A stretch of DNA of 26,512 nt from Pseudomonadota bacterium (GCA_023396465.1 JAEWWF010000019.1:1-26512); one strand, 5' to 3'. Shown: positions 8,036-15,115, counted from the stretch's first letter. Numbers and translations: made by a program. The notes: generated from the letters alone by a model not told the origin.

Positions 8036-8064
8036 AGCAAACCCGAGCGGGAGGCGTCTGTCAA
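8036..8064 (-). promoter_or_regulatory. Candidate sigma-70 promoter of metY-hemB
   Basis: On the minus strand a perfect TTGACA (8064-8059) is followed after 17 nt by TTTGCT (8041-8036), a weak -10. The predicted transcript start is about 30 nt before the metY ATG, leaving room for the ribosome site but no long leader. The weak -10 together with a dyad just upstream suggests an activator-dependent promoter (inference). Confidence 0.45.
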
Positions 8065-8084
8065 TACGGCACGGCAGGTTGTGG

Positions 8085-8106
8085 TGTGAAATAGGATGAT
8101 TTCACA
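8085..8106. promoter_or_regulatory. Perfect dyad TGTGAAAT-N6-ATTTCACA upstream of metY
   Basis: Eight-base arms match perfectly around a 6-bp spacer. The centre is about 31 bp upstream of the candidate metY -35 start, the usual place for an activator such as a LysR-type MetR. The outer halves look like CRP half-sites, but the TGTGA-to-TCACA spacing is 12 rather than 6, so a CRP site is unlikely. It could also serve the plus-strand valine genes. Confidence 0.55.
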
Positions 8107-8110
8107 GCAG

Positions 8111-8147
8111 TAAAGCGTCATTCCGTTTCGGGAAACCGACGCCTTTA
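8111..8147. repeat. 37-nt imperfect inverted repeat in the metY/valine divergent region
   Basis: Arms TAAAGCGTC and GACGC-C-TTTA enclose an inner GTTTC-GG-GAAAC stem, with ATTCC bulged on one side. It lies 5 bp from the adjacent TGTGAAAT dyad. As RNA on the plus strand it would be in the leader of the acyl-CoA dehydrogenase gene, if transcription starts that far upstream. It does not match a SAM riboswitch consensus that I can recognise. Confidence 0.5.
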
Positions 8148-8183
8148 CAGCCGCCGCCGACTGTGTATGATCTTCGGCAAAAA

Positions 8184-8193
8184 TTGTATGCAA
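8184..8193. promoter_or_regulatory. TTGTATGCAA element before the valine-catabolic genes
   Basis: Imperfect palindrome (TTG...CAA) 26 bp before the acyl-CoA dehydrogenase ATG. It resembles the TTGTATACAT sequence at 4431-4440 in the GntR region at 8 of 10 positions. It may be a second site for the same or a related FCD-type GntR regulator; this is inference from similarity of short sequences only. Confidence 0.3.
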
Positions 8194-8219
8194 GAACGAA
8201 AACGCCCGGGAGAAGCTCC

Positions 8220-9359
8220 ATGGACTTCCTGCTGACCGAGGATCAGGCCGCCTTCCAGGACGCGGCGCGCTCCTTCGCCCAGAACGAGATGCTGCCCAAT
8301 GCGGCGCGCTGGGATGCCGACCACGTCTTCCCCGAGGAGACGCTGCGGGCGGCGGCCGAACTGGGCTTCGCCGGCATCTACGTGCAGGACGACGTCGGCG
8401 GCTCCGGCCTCTCCCGCCTGGACGCGGCGCTGATCTTCGAGGAGCTGGCGGCGGCCTGCCCGTCGACGGCGGCCTACATCTCCATCCACAACATGGCGTC
8501 GTGGATGATCGACCGCTTCGGCAATGATGACCAGCGCCACCGGTTCCTGCCGAAGCTCTGCACCATGGAGCACTTCGCCAGCTACTGCCTGACCGAGCCG
8601 GGCGCCGGCTCCGACGCCGCCTCACTGAAGACGCGGGCCGAGCGCGACGGCGACCATTATGTGCTGAACGGCGAGAAGGCGTTCATCTCCGGCGGCGGCC
8701 GCTCCGACATCTACGTCGTCATGGTGCGCACCGGCGAGCCGGGGCCGAAGGGGATATCCACCGTCGTGGTGGAAAAGGGCACGCCCGGCCTGTCGTTCGG
8801 CAAGCAGGAAGAGAAGCTTGGCTGGCACAGCCAGCCCACCAGCGCCGTGATCTTCGAGAATTGCCGGGTGCCGGTGGCCAACCGCCTGTCGGACGAGGGC
8901 ATGGGCTTCAAGATCGCCATGATGGGCCTGGACGGCGGCCGCCTGAACATCGGCGCCTGCTCTCTCGGGGGTGCCCGCGCCTCGCTGGAGGCGGCGCTTG
9001 ACTATGTGACGGTCCGTAAACAGTTCGGCAAGGCGCTGGCCGAGTTCCAGGCGTTGCAGTTCAAGCTGGCCGACATGGCGACCGAACTGGAGGCCGCCCG
9101 CCTGCTGCTGCACAAGGCCGCGTCGGCGCTCGATCGCAAGAGCCCCGATGCGACGCAGCTGTGCGCCATGGCGAAGCGGCTGGCGACGGATACCGGCTTT
9201 ACCGTTACCAACGAAGCCTTGCAGCTGCACGGCGGATACGGCTACATCCGGGAGTATCCCATCGAGCGCTACCTGCGCGACCTCCGGGTGCATCAGATTC
9301 TCGAGGGGACGAACGAGATCATGCGCCTGATCATCTCCCGCAAGATGATCGCCGGGTGA
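8220..9359 (+). CDS. Acyl-CoA dehydrogenase, probably isobutyryl-CoA dehydrogenase
   Basis: 379-aa FAD enzyme of the acyl-CoA dehydrogenase family, oxidising isobutyryl-CoA (or another short branched acyl-CoA) to the 2-enoyl-CoA and passing electrons to ETF. Visible signatures are CLTEPGAGSDAASL with a later FISGGG for FAD, VRKQFGKALAEFQ, and LHGGYGYIREYPIER. The catalytic Glu is Glu362 in ILEGTNEIMR. Start ATG at 8220 (MDFLLTEDQ) follows GGGAGAAG; the frame is open 57 nt further upstream without a better start. The assignment to isobutyryl-CoA rests on the two following genes, both specific for valine breakdown. Confidence 0.92.
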   Translation: MDFLLTEDQAAFQDAARSFAQNEMLPNAARWDADHVFPEETLRAAAELGFAGIYVQDDVGGSGLSRLDAALIFEELAAACPSTAAYISIHNMASWMIDRFGNDDQRHRFLPKLCTMEHFASYCLTEPGAGSDAASLKTRAERDGDHYVLNGEKAFISGGGRSDIYVVMVRTGEPGPKGISTVVVEKGTPGLSFGKQEEKLGWHSQPTSAVIFENCRVPVANRLSDEGMGFKIAMMGLDGGRLNIGACSLGGARASLEAALDYVTVRKQFGKALAEFQALQFKLADMATELEAARLLLHKAASALDRKSPDATQLCAMAKRLATDTGFTVTNEALQLHGGYGYIREYPIERYLRDLRVHQILEGTNEIMRLIISRKMIAG

Positions 9360-9434
9360 TACGGCGCACGACCAGGCTCACCACGCCGCCGGCGCGCATG
9401 TCCGCGACGGTCGCCGAAGGAAAAGAGGGACCGG

Positions 9435-10508
9435 ATGTCCGACGACGAGATCCTGTTCGCGGTCAAGGACGGCATCGCGACCATCACGCTGAACCGCCCC
9501 AAGGCCATGAACGCGCTGACGCTGGCGCAGATCGAGCAGATGGACCCGCAGTTGCGGGCCTGGACCGGGGATGACGCCGTGCATTGCGTCGTCATTCAGG
9601 GAACCGGTGAAAAGGCGTTCTGCGCCGGTGGCGACGTGGTGGCACTGTGGAAGGCCGGCCAGGCCAAGGACGAGGCCTATCTGTCCCGCTTCTACGGCGA
9701 GGAATACCGCCTCAACCGCCTCATCAAGACCTACGCCAAGCCCTATGTCGCGCTGCTTGACGGCGTGGTGATGGGCGGCGGCGTCGGTGTCTCGGTTCAC
9801 GGCTCGCACCGCGTGGCGACCGAACGCACCCTGTTCGCCATGCCGGAAACCGGAATCGGCATGTTCCCCGACGTCGGCGGCACCTACTTCCTGCCGCGTC
9901 TGCCCGGCAAGCTCGGCATGTATCTGGCGCTCACCGGTGCCCGCCTGCGCGCCGCCGATTGTGTCTATGCCGGCGTCGCCACCCATTATGTTCCCGCCGC
10001 CCGGCTGACCGATCTGTTGCAGGCGCTTGGCGAGGCGGAAACCGGCGCCCAGACGCCCGATCAGATGCAGCAGGCGGTGACCGTCGTCCTCGACATGTAC
10101 AACGAGGAGCCGGGGCCGGCGCCGCTCGCCAAGGTGCGTGACCTGATCGACACCTGCTTCGCCGGCGAATCGGTGGACGACATCCTGGATCGCCTCGCGG
10201 CCGACGGTTCGGAATGGGCGACCCAGACCCGCGACATCATCCTGGCCAAGAGCCCGACCGCCACCAAGGTGGCCTTCCGCCAGATGCAGGTCGGCGCCCA
10301 GGTGGAGTTCGACCGCGCCATGCAGATCGAGTTCCGCTTGTCGCAGCGCTTCATGCAGGGGCCCGACTTTTTCGAGGGTGTGCGCGCCCTGCTGGTGGAC
10401 AAGGACAACACCCCGAAGTGGAGTCCGGCGACGCTCGACGCCGTCGCCCAGGACGCGGTGGATGCTTTCTTCGCGCCTCTGGCTCAGGATGATCTGGCGG
10501 TAGATTAG
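9435..10508 (+). CDS. 3-hydroxyisobutyryl-CoA hydrolase (enoyl-CoA hydratase/isomerase fold)
   Basis: 357-aa crotonase-fold enzyme releasing 3-hydroxyisobutyrate from its CoA ester in valine catabolism. Oxyanion-hole segments are FCAGGDVVAL (residues 62-71) and VMGGGVGVS (112-120). The hydrolase-type signature MPETGIGMFPDVGGTYF gives the probable catalytic pair Glu138/Asp146. The C-terminal half (SPTATKVAFRQM, then EFRLSQRFMQGPDFFEGVRALLVDKD split across residues about 280-315) is typical of HIBCH rather than simple enoyl-CoA hydratases. ATG at 9435 follows AAGGAAAAGAGGGA. It lies 75 nt after the dehydrogenase; the gap holds nothing recognisable. Confidence 0.94.
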   Translation: MSDDEILFAVKDGIATITLNRPKAMNALTLAQIEQMDPQLRAWTGDDAVHCVVIQGTGEKAFCAGGDVVALWKAGQAKDEAYLSRFYGEEYRLNRLIKTYAKPYVALLDGVVMGGGVGVSVHGSHRVATERTLFAMPETGIGMFPDVGGTYFLPRLPGKLGMYLALTGARLRAADCVYAGVATHYVPAARLTDLLQALGEAETGAQTPDQMQQAVTVVLDMYNEEPGPAPLAKVRDLIDTCFAGESVDDILDRLAADGSEWATQTRDIILAKSPTATKVAFRQMQVGAQVEFDRAMQIEFRLSQRFMQGPDFFEGVRALLVDKDNTPKWSPATLDAVAQDAVDAFFAPLAQDDLAVD

Positions 10509-10606
10509 GCAAAAATATCAACGTTCTGGCGGCCGATCCTGATGTATTAGGGCAGGGGAGGCCGTCGTCCCAAATCCACAAGAACACGTTCAGGAGGAGA
10601 GACGTC

Positions 10607-11497
10607 ATGGCGACCATCGGTTTCATCGGTGTCGGCAACATGGGCGGCCCGATGGCGGCCAACTTGGCCAAGGCCGGCCATACGGTGAAGGCTTTCGATC
10701 TCAGCAAGGAGTCGGTGGACCGCGCCGTGGCCGCCGGCTGCATCGCCGCCGAGACGGTGACCGACGCCGCCCGTGACGTCGATGTGGTGGTGACTATGCT
10801 GCCGGCCGGCAAGCATGTCTCGCACGTCTATGAGGGTACCGATGGGGTGTTCGCCACTGCTCGGCCTGGCACGCTGATGATCGACTGCTCGACCATCGAC
10901 GTCGACACCTCGCGCGCCGTCACCGCCAGCGCCGAGAAGCGGGGCTTCCTGATGGTCGACGCGCCGGTTTCCGGCGGCGTCGGTGGCGCCGAGGCCGGCA
11001 CTCTGACCTTCATGGTTGGCGGCAGTGACGATGCGGTGGAAAAGGCCCGCCCGTTCCTGGAAAAGATGGGCAAGGCCATCGTCCACGCCGGTGGGCCCGG
11101 CAACGGGCAGGCGGCGAAGATCTGCAACAACATGATGCTTGGCATCCAGATGCTGTCGGTGGCCGAAGCCTTCGTGCTCGCCAAGCGTCTCGGCCTGGAC
11201 GCCCAGAAGCTGTTCGACATTTCGTCGAAGGCATCGGGCCAGTGCTGGTCGCTGACGTCGTACTGCCCGGTGCCCGGTCCGGTGCCGACCTCGCCGGCCA
11301 ACCGGGGCTACACCCCCGGTTTTGCCGCCGACATGATGCTGAAGGATCTGAAGCTGGCGCAGGAAGCCGCCTCGCGGGCCGGTGCGGCGACGCCCCTCGG
11401 TGCTCAGGCGGAGGCGCTCTATCAACTGATGTCCAGCAAGGGCAACGGCGGGCTGGACTTCTCCGCCATCATCAAGATGATTGACGGCGAGATCTGA
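10607..11497 (+). CDS. mmsB: 3-hydroxyisobutyrate dehydrogenase
   Basis: 296-aa beta-hydroxyacid dehydrogenase oxidising 3-hydroxyisobutyrate to methylmalonate semialdehyde with NAD+. The N-terminal Rossmann motif is GFIGVGNMGGPMA (residues 5-17). The substrate loop is DAPVSGGVGGAEAGTLTFM (from Asp118). The catalytic Lys171 lies in NGQAAKICNNM. A perfect ribosome site, AGGAGGAG (10592-10599), precedes the ATG by 7 nt. The 98-bp gap from the hydrolase gene is somewhat AT-richer (GCAAAAATATCAACG) and could hold a weak internal promoter. It is the third step of the valine set; the next enzyme, MmsA, is not in the window. Confidence 0.96.
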   Translation: MATIGFIGVGNMGGPMAANLAKAGHTVKAFDLSKESVDRAVAAGCIAAETVTDAARDVDVVVTMLPAGKHVSHVYEGTDGVFATARPGTLMIDCSTIDVDTSRAVTASAEKRGFLMVDAPVSGGVGGAEAGTLTFMVGGSDDAVEKARPFLEKMGKAIVHAGGPGNGQAAKICNNMMLGIQMLSVAEAFVLAKRLGLDAQKLFDISSKASGQCWSLTSYCPVPGPVPTSPANRGYTPGFAADMMLKDLKLAQEAASRAGAATPLGAQAEALYQLMSSKGNGGLDFSAIIKMIDGEI

Positions 11498-11515
11498 CCA
11501 TCCTTGAGGACCATC

Positions 11516-11719
11516 ATGGCCGAGCGGCGGGCCGCTGACGTTTTGTTCGAGATCACCATTCGCGGCAATGTCGCCCGCTGTTCGGCCATTGACGTGGCGA
11601 GCAATACCGAGGTGTCCATCGTGGCACCGGCGACATACTCACGTTTCACGCTGGAACAGAACGCCCTGCGCAAGCTCAACCGCAAGCTCACCGAGATGGA
11701 GGAGAAGCGGCGGCGTTGA
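11516..11719 (+). CDS. Small conserved-type hypothetical protein, 67 aa (DUF6898-like)
   Basis: No known function. The basic 67-aa protein has an N-terminal beta-rich part (VLFEITIRGNVARCSAIDV, then TEVSIVAPATYS) and a charged C-terminal helix rich in Leu, Lys, Arg and Glu (residues about 46-67). It resembles the short alphaproteobacterial family I recall as DUF6898, a memory-based match. ATG at 11516 has TTGAGGA 5 nt upstream; the frame could start at TTG 11504, but that would consume the ribosome site. It follows mmsB by 18 nt and is probably co-transcribed. A 9-bp GAGGTCGGG/CCCGACCTC stem-loop overlaps its stop. Confidence 0.75.
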   Translation: MAERRAADVLFEITIRGNVARCSAIDVASNTEVSIVAPATYSRFTLEQNALRKLNRKLTEMEEKRRR

Positions 11720-11753
11720 GGTCGGGTCGGGCGTTCATTGCCACCCCGACCTC
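11718..11753 (+). terminator. Stem-loop at end of the mmsB/67-aa unit
   Basis: A perfect 9-bp stem, GAGGTCGGG with CCCGACCTC, has an 18-nt loop and begins inside the stop codon of the 67-aa gene. No U-run follows, so it may need Rho or act with the second stem at 11809-11837. Confidence 0.45.
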
Positions 11754-11808
11754 GCTCGCCAGCCCTTTGGGGCTTTGACGACCTGGGCGAGAGAGCCCGA
11801 ACAGATCA

Positions 11809-11837
11809 ACGGCCGCGTCGTGCTCCGATGCGGCCGT
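11809..11837. terminator. Stem-loop between convergent 67-aa gene and mucR
   Basis: Arms ACGGCCGC/GCGGCCGT (8 bp) enclose a 13-nt loop in the 168-bp convergent gap. Read on the minus strand it is followed by TTGATCTGTT, and on the plus strand by ATGTCTTTGG. Both tails are only mildly U-rich. A bidirectional terminator is plausible. Confidence 0.45.
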
Positions 11838-11887
11838 ATGTCTTTGGCGTTGGCAGATCGGCCGCGACCGGCGCCACCCTCTCTGAC

Positions 11888-12334
11888 CTACTTGCTCGCG
11901 CGGCGGCGGCTGTCGTCTTCCGCCGGCTTGCGGCCGAGGCCGATCTTCTTCGCGAAGGCGGAACGCTGCTCGGCATAATTGGGGGCGACCATGGGGTAAT
12001 CGGGCGGCAGGCCCCACTTCAGTCGATACTCATCCGGCGTCATGTTGTAGTTGGTCCGCAGGTGCCGCTTGAGCATCTTCAGCTTTTTGCCGTCTTCGAG
12101 GCAGATGATGTAGTCGGGCGTGATCGACTTGCGTGGGTTCACCGCCGGGCGCGGGGCCTCGGCCACCGGAGCTTCCAGACGCGACAGGGCCGCCAGAGCG
12201 GAATAGACGGTCTGGATCAACTCCGGAATCTGGCTGCCCGGCAAGCTGTTCTTGCTCACGTAGGCGGCGACCACGTCAACCGCCATGCGGAGCATGTCGT
12301 CACGGTTGGCTTCCTCAATCCGGCTTTCAGTCAT
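11888..12334 (-). CDS. MucR/Ros-family transcriptional regulator
   Basis: 148-aa member of the Ros/MucR family, prokaryotic zinc-finger-like proteins that bind AT-rich DNA and control envelope, motility and virulence genes in alphaproteobacteria. An N-terminal oligomerisation part (residues 8-52) is followed by the DNA-binding domain (about 70-135) with CLEDGKKLKMLKRHL, MTPDEYRLKWGLP and DYPMVAPNYAEQRS. Candidate zinc ligands are Cys78, Asp81 and His91. The fourth position, normally His in an 'RTHY' sequence, is Asn95 here (RTNY), so the metal site looks incomplete. ATG at 12334 follows a weak GGTGA. A TTGACA promoter sits at about 12456-12484, leaving a leader of roughly 115 nt. Confidence 0.93.
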   Translation of the reverse strand: MTESRIEEANRDDMLRMAVDVVAAYVSKNSLPGSQIPELIQTVYSALAALSRLEAPVAEAPRPAVNPRKSITPDYIICLEDGKKLKMLKRHLRTNYNMTPDEYRLKWGLPPDYPMVAPNYAEQRSAFAKKIGLGRKPAEDDSRRRASK

Positions 12335-12455
12335 CTTGTCACCAGTTCAATTTCTGTCTGCTTATTCGGCAGTTTCGGTTTCCCGCCGGCCGGCGCCGTA
12401 ACTTTCCGCGCCACCGAATTCACCGGTTCCCCCATCCGATTCGGCCAGTGGTCAC

Positions 12456-12484
12456 ATACTTCTTGTTTTCCAACATCCTGTCAA
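12456..12484 (-). promoter_or_regulatory. Candidate promoter of the mucR/ros gene
   Basis: TTGACA (12484-12479) is separated by 17 nt from AAGTAT (12461-12456) on the minus strand. Just upstream of the -35 lies an AT-rich tract with ATAAATAAATA (about 12506-12516), the kind of T-A-step-rich DNA that MucR proteins bind, suggesting autoregulation (inference). A perfect 12-bp palindrome, CGCCGGCCGGCG, lies in the leader at 12384-12395. Confidence 0.4.
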
Positions 12485-12846
12485 TTGGTTACGGATCGTG
12501 ACGAAATAAATAAATACTTTGTCTGCGGTTTAGGCGCAGTAAAAGCAATTCTGATGAAGGTGGGGCCGGTTTGCGAATAAGCCTCTAGGCCGTGGGGGCA
12601 GAGCTTTCGGGTCTGCCATTGGAAGTAATACCCTGTCCGGGAGGCCGAAGGATTTTCTGGCAATACCTGTACTTTAGTATTGGCGCATACGCGGGCGACA
12701 GGCGGTGTCGCCGCGGGCGGGGCGCACGGCGGCGGAACGTGCCACGCCATTGCCCCACTGCTTGATCTCGTGGCCGTGCTGGCATGGGCGTCAGACATAT
12801 GGTAACAGTCCCGCAATCCTCTTCCCCCGAGCAGAAGCGACGCGCC
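12485..12846. other. mucR-rpiB divergent intergenic region, structured and AT-richer
   Basis: No coding signal stands out across this stretch. It contains three short inverted repeats in succession: GCCTCTAGGC (12581-12590), GGCAGA/TCTGCC around a 9-nt loop (12597-12617), and CAATAC/GTATTG around a 10-nt loop (12661-12682). No clear plus-strand promoter for rpiB was found. The open antisense frame running into rpiB looks like a codon-bias shadow. A small RNA cannot be excluded. Confidence 0.4.
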
Positions 12847-13287
12847 ATGTCCGACCCCATCGCCATCGCCTCCGACCACGGCGGCCTGGAACTGAAGACC
12901 CTTCTCAAGGCGGACCTGGAGAAGCGGGGTCTGTCCGTTCTTGATCTCGGCACCAATTCCTCCGAGTCGGTGGACTATCCCGACTATGCCGATGCCATGG
13001 CGGCAGCCTTGAAAGAGGGGCGTGCCGGTCGTGGCGTTCTCATCTGCGGCACCGGCATCGGCATTTCCATCGCCGCCAACCGCCATTCCCATGTACGGGC
13101 GGCGTTGGTTCATGATGCCTTCACCGCCCGCATGGCACGGCAGCACAACGATGCCAACGTGCTGGTGCTGGGCGGTCGCACCATCGGGCCGGAAGTGGCC
13201 CGCGACTGCCTGGGGCTTTTCCTCGACACTGCGTTCGAAGGTGGCCGCCACGCCCGTCGCGTTGAAAAGATGAGCCGGCCGGGTTAA
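12847..13287 (+). CDS. rpiB: Ribose-5-phosphate isomerase B
   Basis: 146-aa RpiB/LacAB-family sugar isomerase interconverting ribulose-5-phosphate and ribose-5-phosphate. Visible motifs are IASDHGG (residues 7-13), VDYPDYA (42-48), GVLICGTGIGISIAANR with the base Cys67 and Thr69, and QHNDANVLVLGGR (99-111) with the ring-opening His100 and Asn101. The usual length is about 145-150. ATG at 12847 was chosen over ATG 12784 because the N-terminal IAIASDHGG strand begins here and an AG-rich ribosome site (GAGCAGAAG) precedes it. glyA follows after 53 nt, the usual neighbour in alphaproteobacteria. Confidence 0.95.
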   Translation: MSDPIAIASDHGGLELKTLLKADLEKRGLSVLDLGTNSSESVDYPDYADAMAAALKEGRAGRGVLICGTGIGISIAANRHSHVRAALVHDAFTARMARQHNDANVLVLGGRTIGPEVARDCLGLFLDTAFEGGRHARRVEKMSRPG

Positions 13288-13340
13288 ATCGGCGGCACCG
13301 CCCCGCAGTTACCGCCTCCCACGTAAGGATGATCGTACCG

Positions 13341-14621
13341 ATGTCCGCCACCAGCTTCTTCGGCGCCTCGCTGGCCGAGGCCGATCCCGACATCAAGAAA
13401 GCCCTCGACCTCGAACTGGGCCGTCAGCAGAACCAGATCGAGCTGATCGCGTCGGAGAACATCGTCTCCCGCGCCGTGCTGGAAGCCCAGGGCTCGGTGC
13501 TGACCAACAAGTACGCCGAGGGTTATCCCGGCAAGCGGTACTACGGCGGCTGCGAGTTTGTCGATATCGCCGAGAACCTTGCCATCGAGCGCGCCAAGGC
13601 GCTGTTCGACTGCGAGTACGTCAACGTTCAGCCGCACGCCGGCGCCCAGGCCAACGGCGCCGTCATGATGGCCCTGGTGAAGCCCGGCGACACCATCATG
13701 GGCATGAGCCTCGCCGCCGGCGGCCACCTTACCCACGGCGCCGCCCCGGCGCAGTCGGGCAAGTGGTTCAATGCGGTGCAGTATGGTGTGCGCCGTCAGG
13801 ATGCCCGCATCGACTTCGACGAGGTCGAGCGTCTGGCCGTCGAGCACAAGCCGAAGCTGCTCATCGCCGGTGGCTCCGCCTATCCGCGGGTGATCGACTT
13901 CAAGCGTTTCCGCGAGATCGCCGACAAGGTGGGGGCGCTGTTCATGGTCGACATGGCGCACTTCGCCGGCCTGGTGGCCGGTGGCGCCCACCCGAGCCCG
14001 CTGCCCTATGCCGACGTGGTGACCACCACCACCCACAAGACCCTGCGTGGCCCGCGCGGCGGCATGATCCTGTCCAACAACCCGGACATCGGCAAGAAGA
14101 TCAACTCGGCGGTGTTCCCCGGTCTCCAGGGCGGCCCGCTGATGCATGTCATCGCCGGCAAGGCGGTGGCCTTCGGCGAGGCGCTGAAGCCGGAGTTCAA
14201 GCAGTACGCCGCCAGCATCGTCGAGAATGCCCGCGTCCTGGCCGACACCCTGGTGCGCGGCGGGCTGGAGATCGTCTCCGGCGGCACCGACACCCACCTC
14301 ATGCTGGTGGACCTGCGGCCCAAGGCGCTGACCGGCAACATCGCCGAGCACAGCCTGGAGCGCGCCGGCATCACCTGCAACAAGAACGGCATTCCCTTCG
14401 ACCCGGAAAAGCCGATGGTGACCTCGGGCGTGCGTCTCGGCACCCCGGCCGGCACCACCCGCGGCTTCGGCGTCGCCGAGTTCACCCAGGTCGGCGAGAT
14501 GATCGTCGAGGTGCTGGATGGTCTGGCCGCCAACCGCGACGACAACTCGGTCGTGGAGGCGTCGGTTCGGGCGCGCGTCGAAGACCTGTGCCGTCGCTTC
14601 CCCATTTATCAGGGGCTGTGA
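13341..14621 (+). CDS. glyA: Serine hydroxymethyltransferase
   Basis: 426-aa PLP enzyme converting serine and tetrahydrofolate to glycine and 5,10-methylene-THF, the main cellular one-carbon source. PLP Lys233 is in VTTTTHKTLRGPRGG. Asp204/His207 in MVDMAHFAGLV and LIASENIVS (residues 35-43) with the substrate-loop Glu are present, as is KYAEGYPGKRYYGG. ATG at 13341 is preceded by AAGGA; ATG 13329 would put that sequence inside the gene. The length is typical and all key residues are present. nrdR starts 37 nt after the stop. Confidence 0.98.
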   Translation: MSATSFFGASLAEADPDIKKALDLELGRQQNQIELIASENIVSRAVLEAQGSVLTNKYAEGYPGKRYYGGCEFVDIAENLAIERAKALFDCEYVNVQPHAGAQANGAVMMALVKPGDTIMGMSLAAGGHLTHGAAPAQSGKWFNAVQYGVRRQDARIDFDEVERLAVEHKPKLLIAGGSAYPRVIDFKRFREIADKVGALFMVDMAHFAGLVAGGAHPSPLPYADVVTTTTHKTLRGPRGGMILSNNPDIGKKINSAVFPGLQGGPLMHVIAGKAVAFGEALKPEFKQYAASIVENARVLADTLVRGGLEIVSGGTDTHLMLVDLRPKALTGNIAEHSLERAGITCNKNGIPFDPEKPMVTSGVRLGTPAGTTRGFGVAEFTQVGEMIVEVLDGLAANRDDNSVVEASVRARVEDLCRRFPIYQGL

Positions 14622-14658
14622 GGCCGCAGCGCCGCCGGGGCTAGAGGGGGAGACCGAC

Positions 14659-15111
14659 ATGCGCTGTCCGTTCTGCGGCCACGACGACACCCAGGTGAAG
14701 GACTCGCGTCCGACGGAGGACAATTCGGCCATCCGTCGGCGCCGGTACTGCCCCTCCTGCGAGTCCCGCTTCACCACCTTCGAGCGCGTGCAACTGCGCG
14801 AGCTGACGGTGGTGAAGCGCAACGGCCAGCGCATCCCCTTCGAGCGGGAGAAGCTCGCCCGTTCCATCCGCATCGCCTGCCGCAAGCGGGCGGTGGACGA
14901 GGAGCGGATCGAGCGGATCGTCAATGGCATTCAGCGCCGTCTGGAAAGCTCCGGCGAGACCGAGATCCCGTCGAGCATGATCGGTGAAATGGTCATGGAG
15001 GCCCTGCAAGGGCTCGATCAGGTGGCCTACGTGCGTTTCGCGTCGGTCTACAAGAACTTCCGCGAAGCGAAGGATTTTGAAGACTTCGTGGAAAAGCTGG
15101 GAGGCGAATGA
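14659..15111 (+). CDS. nrdR: Transcriptional repressor NrdR
   Basis: 150-aa zinc-ribbon/ATP-cone regulator that represses ribonucleotide reductase operons by binding NrdR boxes when dATP/ATP occupy the cone. The zinc ribbon cysteines are Cys3, Cys6, Cys31 and Cys34 (MRCPFCG...RYCPSCESRF). The ATP cone spans about residues 46-136 (VVKRNGQRIPFEREKL, then VAYVRFASVYKNF). ATG at 14659 follows AGGGGGAGA. Length and motifs are canonical. The ribD start follows after 4 nt, the widespread nrdR-ribD pairing. Confidence 0.98.
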   Translation: MRCPFCGHDDTQVKDSRPTEDNSAIRRRRYCPSCESRFTTFERVQLRELTVVKRNGQRIPFEREKLARSIRIACRKRAVDEERIERIVNGIQRRLESSGETEIPSSMIGEMVMEALQGLDQVAYVRFASVYKNFREAKDFEDFVEKLGGE

Positions 15112-15115
15112 GGCC

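Noticed and set aside
8085..8106. CRP/FNR-type site
   Set aside because: The TGTGA and TCACA halves are 12 bp apart instead of 6, so the geometry is wrong for a CRP dimer; kept only as an unassigned dyad.
7997..8219. SAM-II or SAM/SAH riboswitch upstream of metY
   Set aside because: The candidate promoter leaves a leader of only about 30 nt, and I could not match the aptamer consensus in the region.
13284..14930. 548-codon antisense frame over glyA and nrdR
   Set aside because: Shadow of strongly GC3-biased genes; the sense strand encodes complete, motif-perfect GlyA and NrdR.
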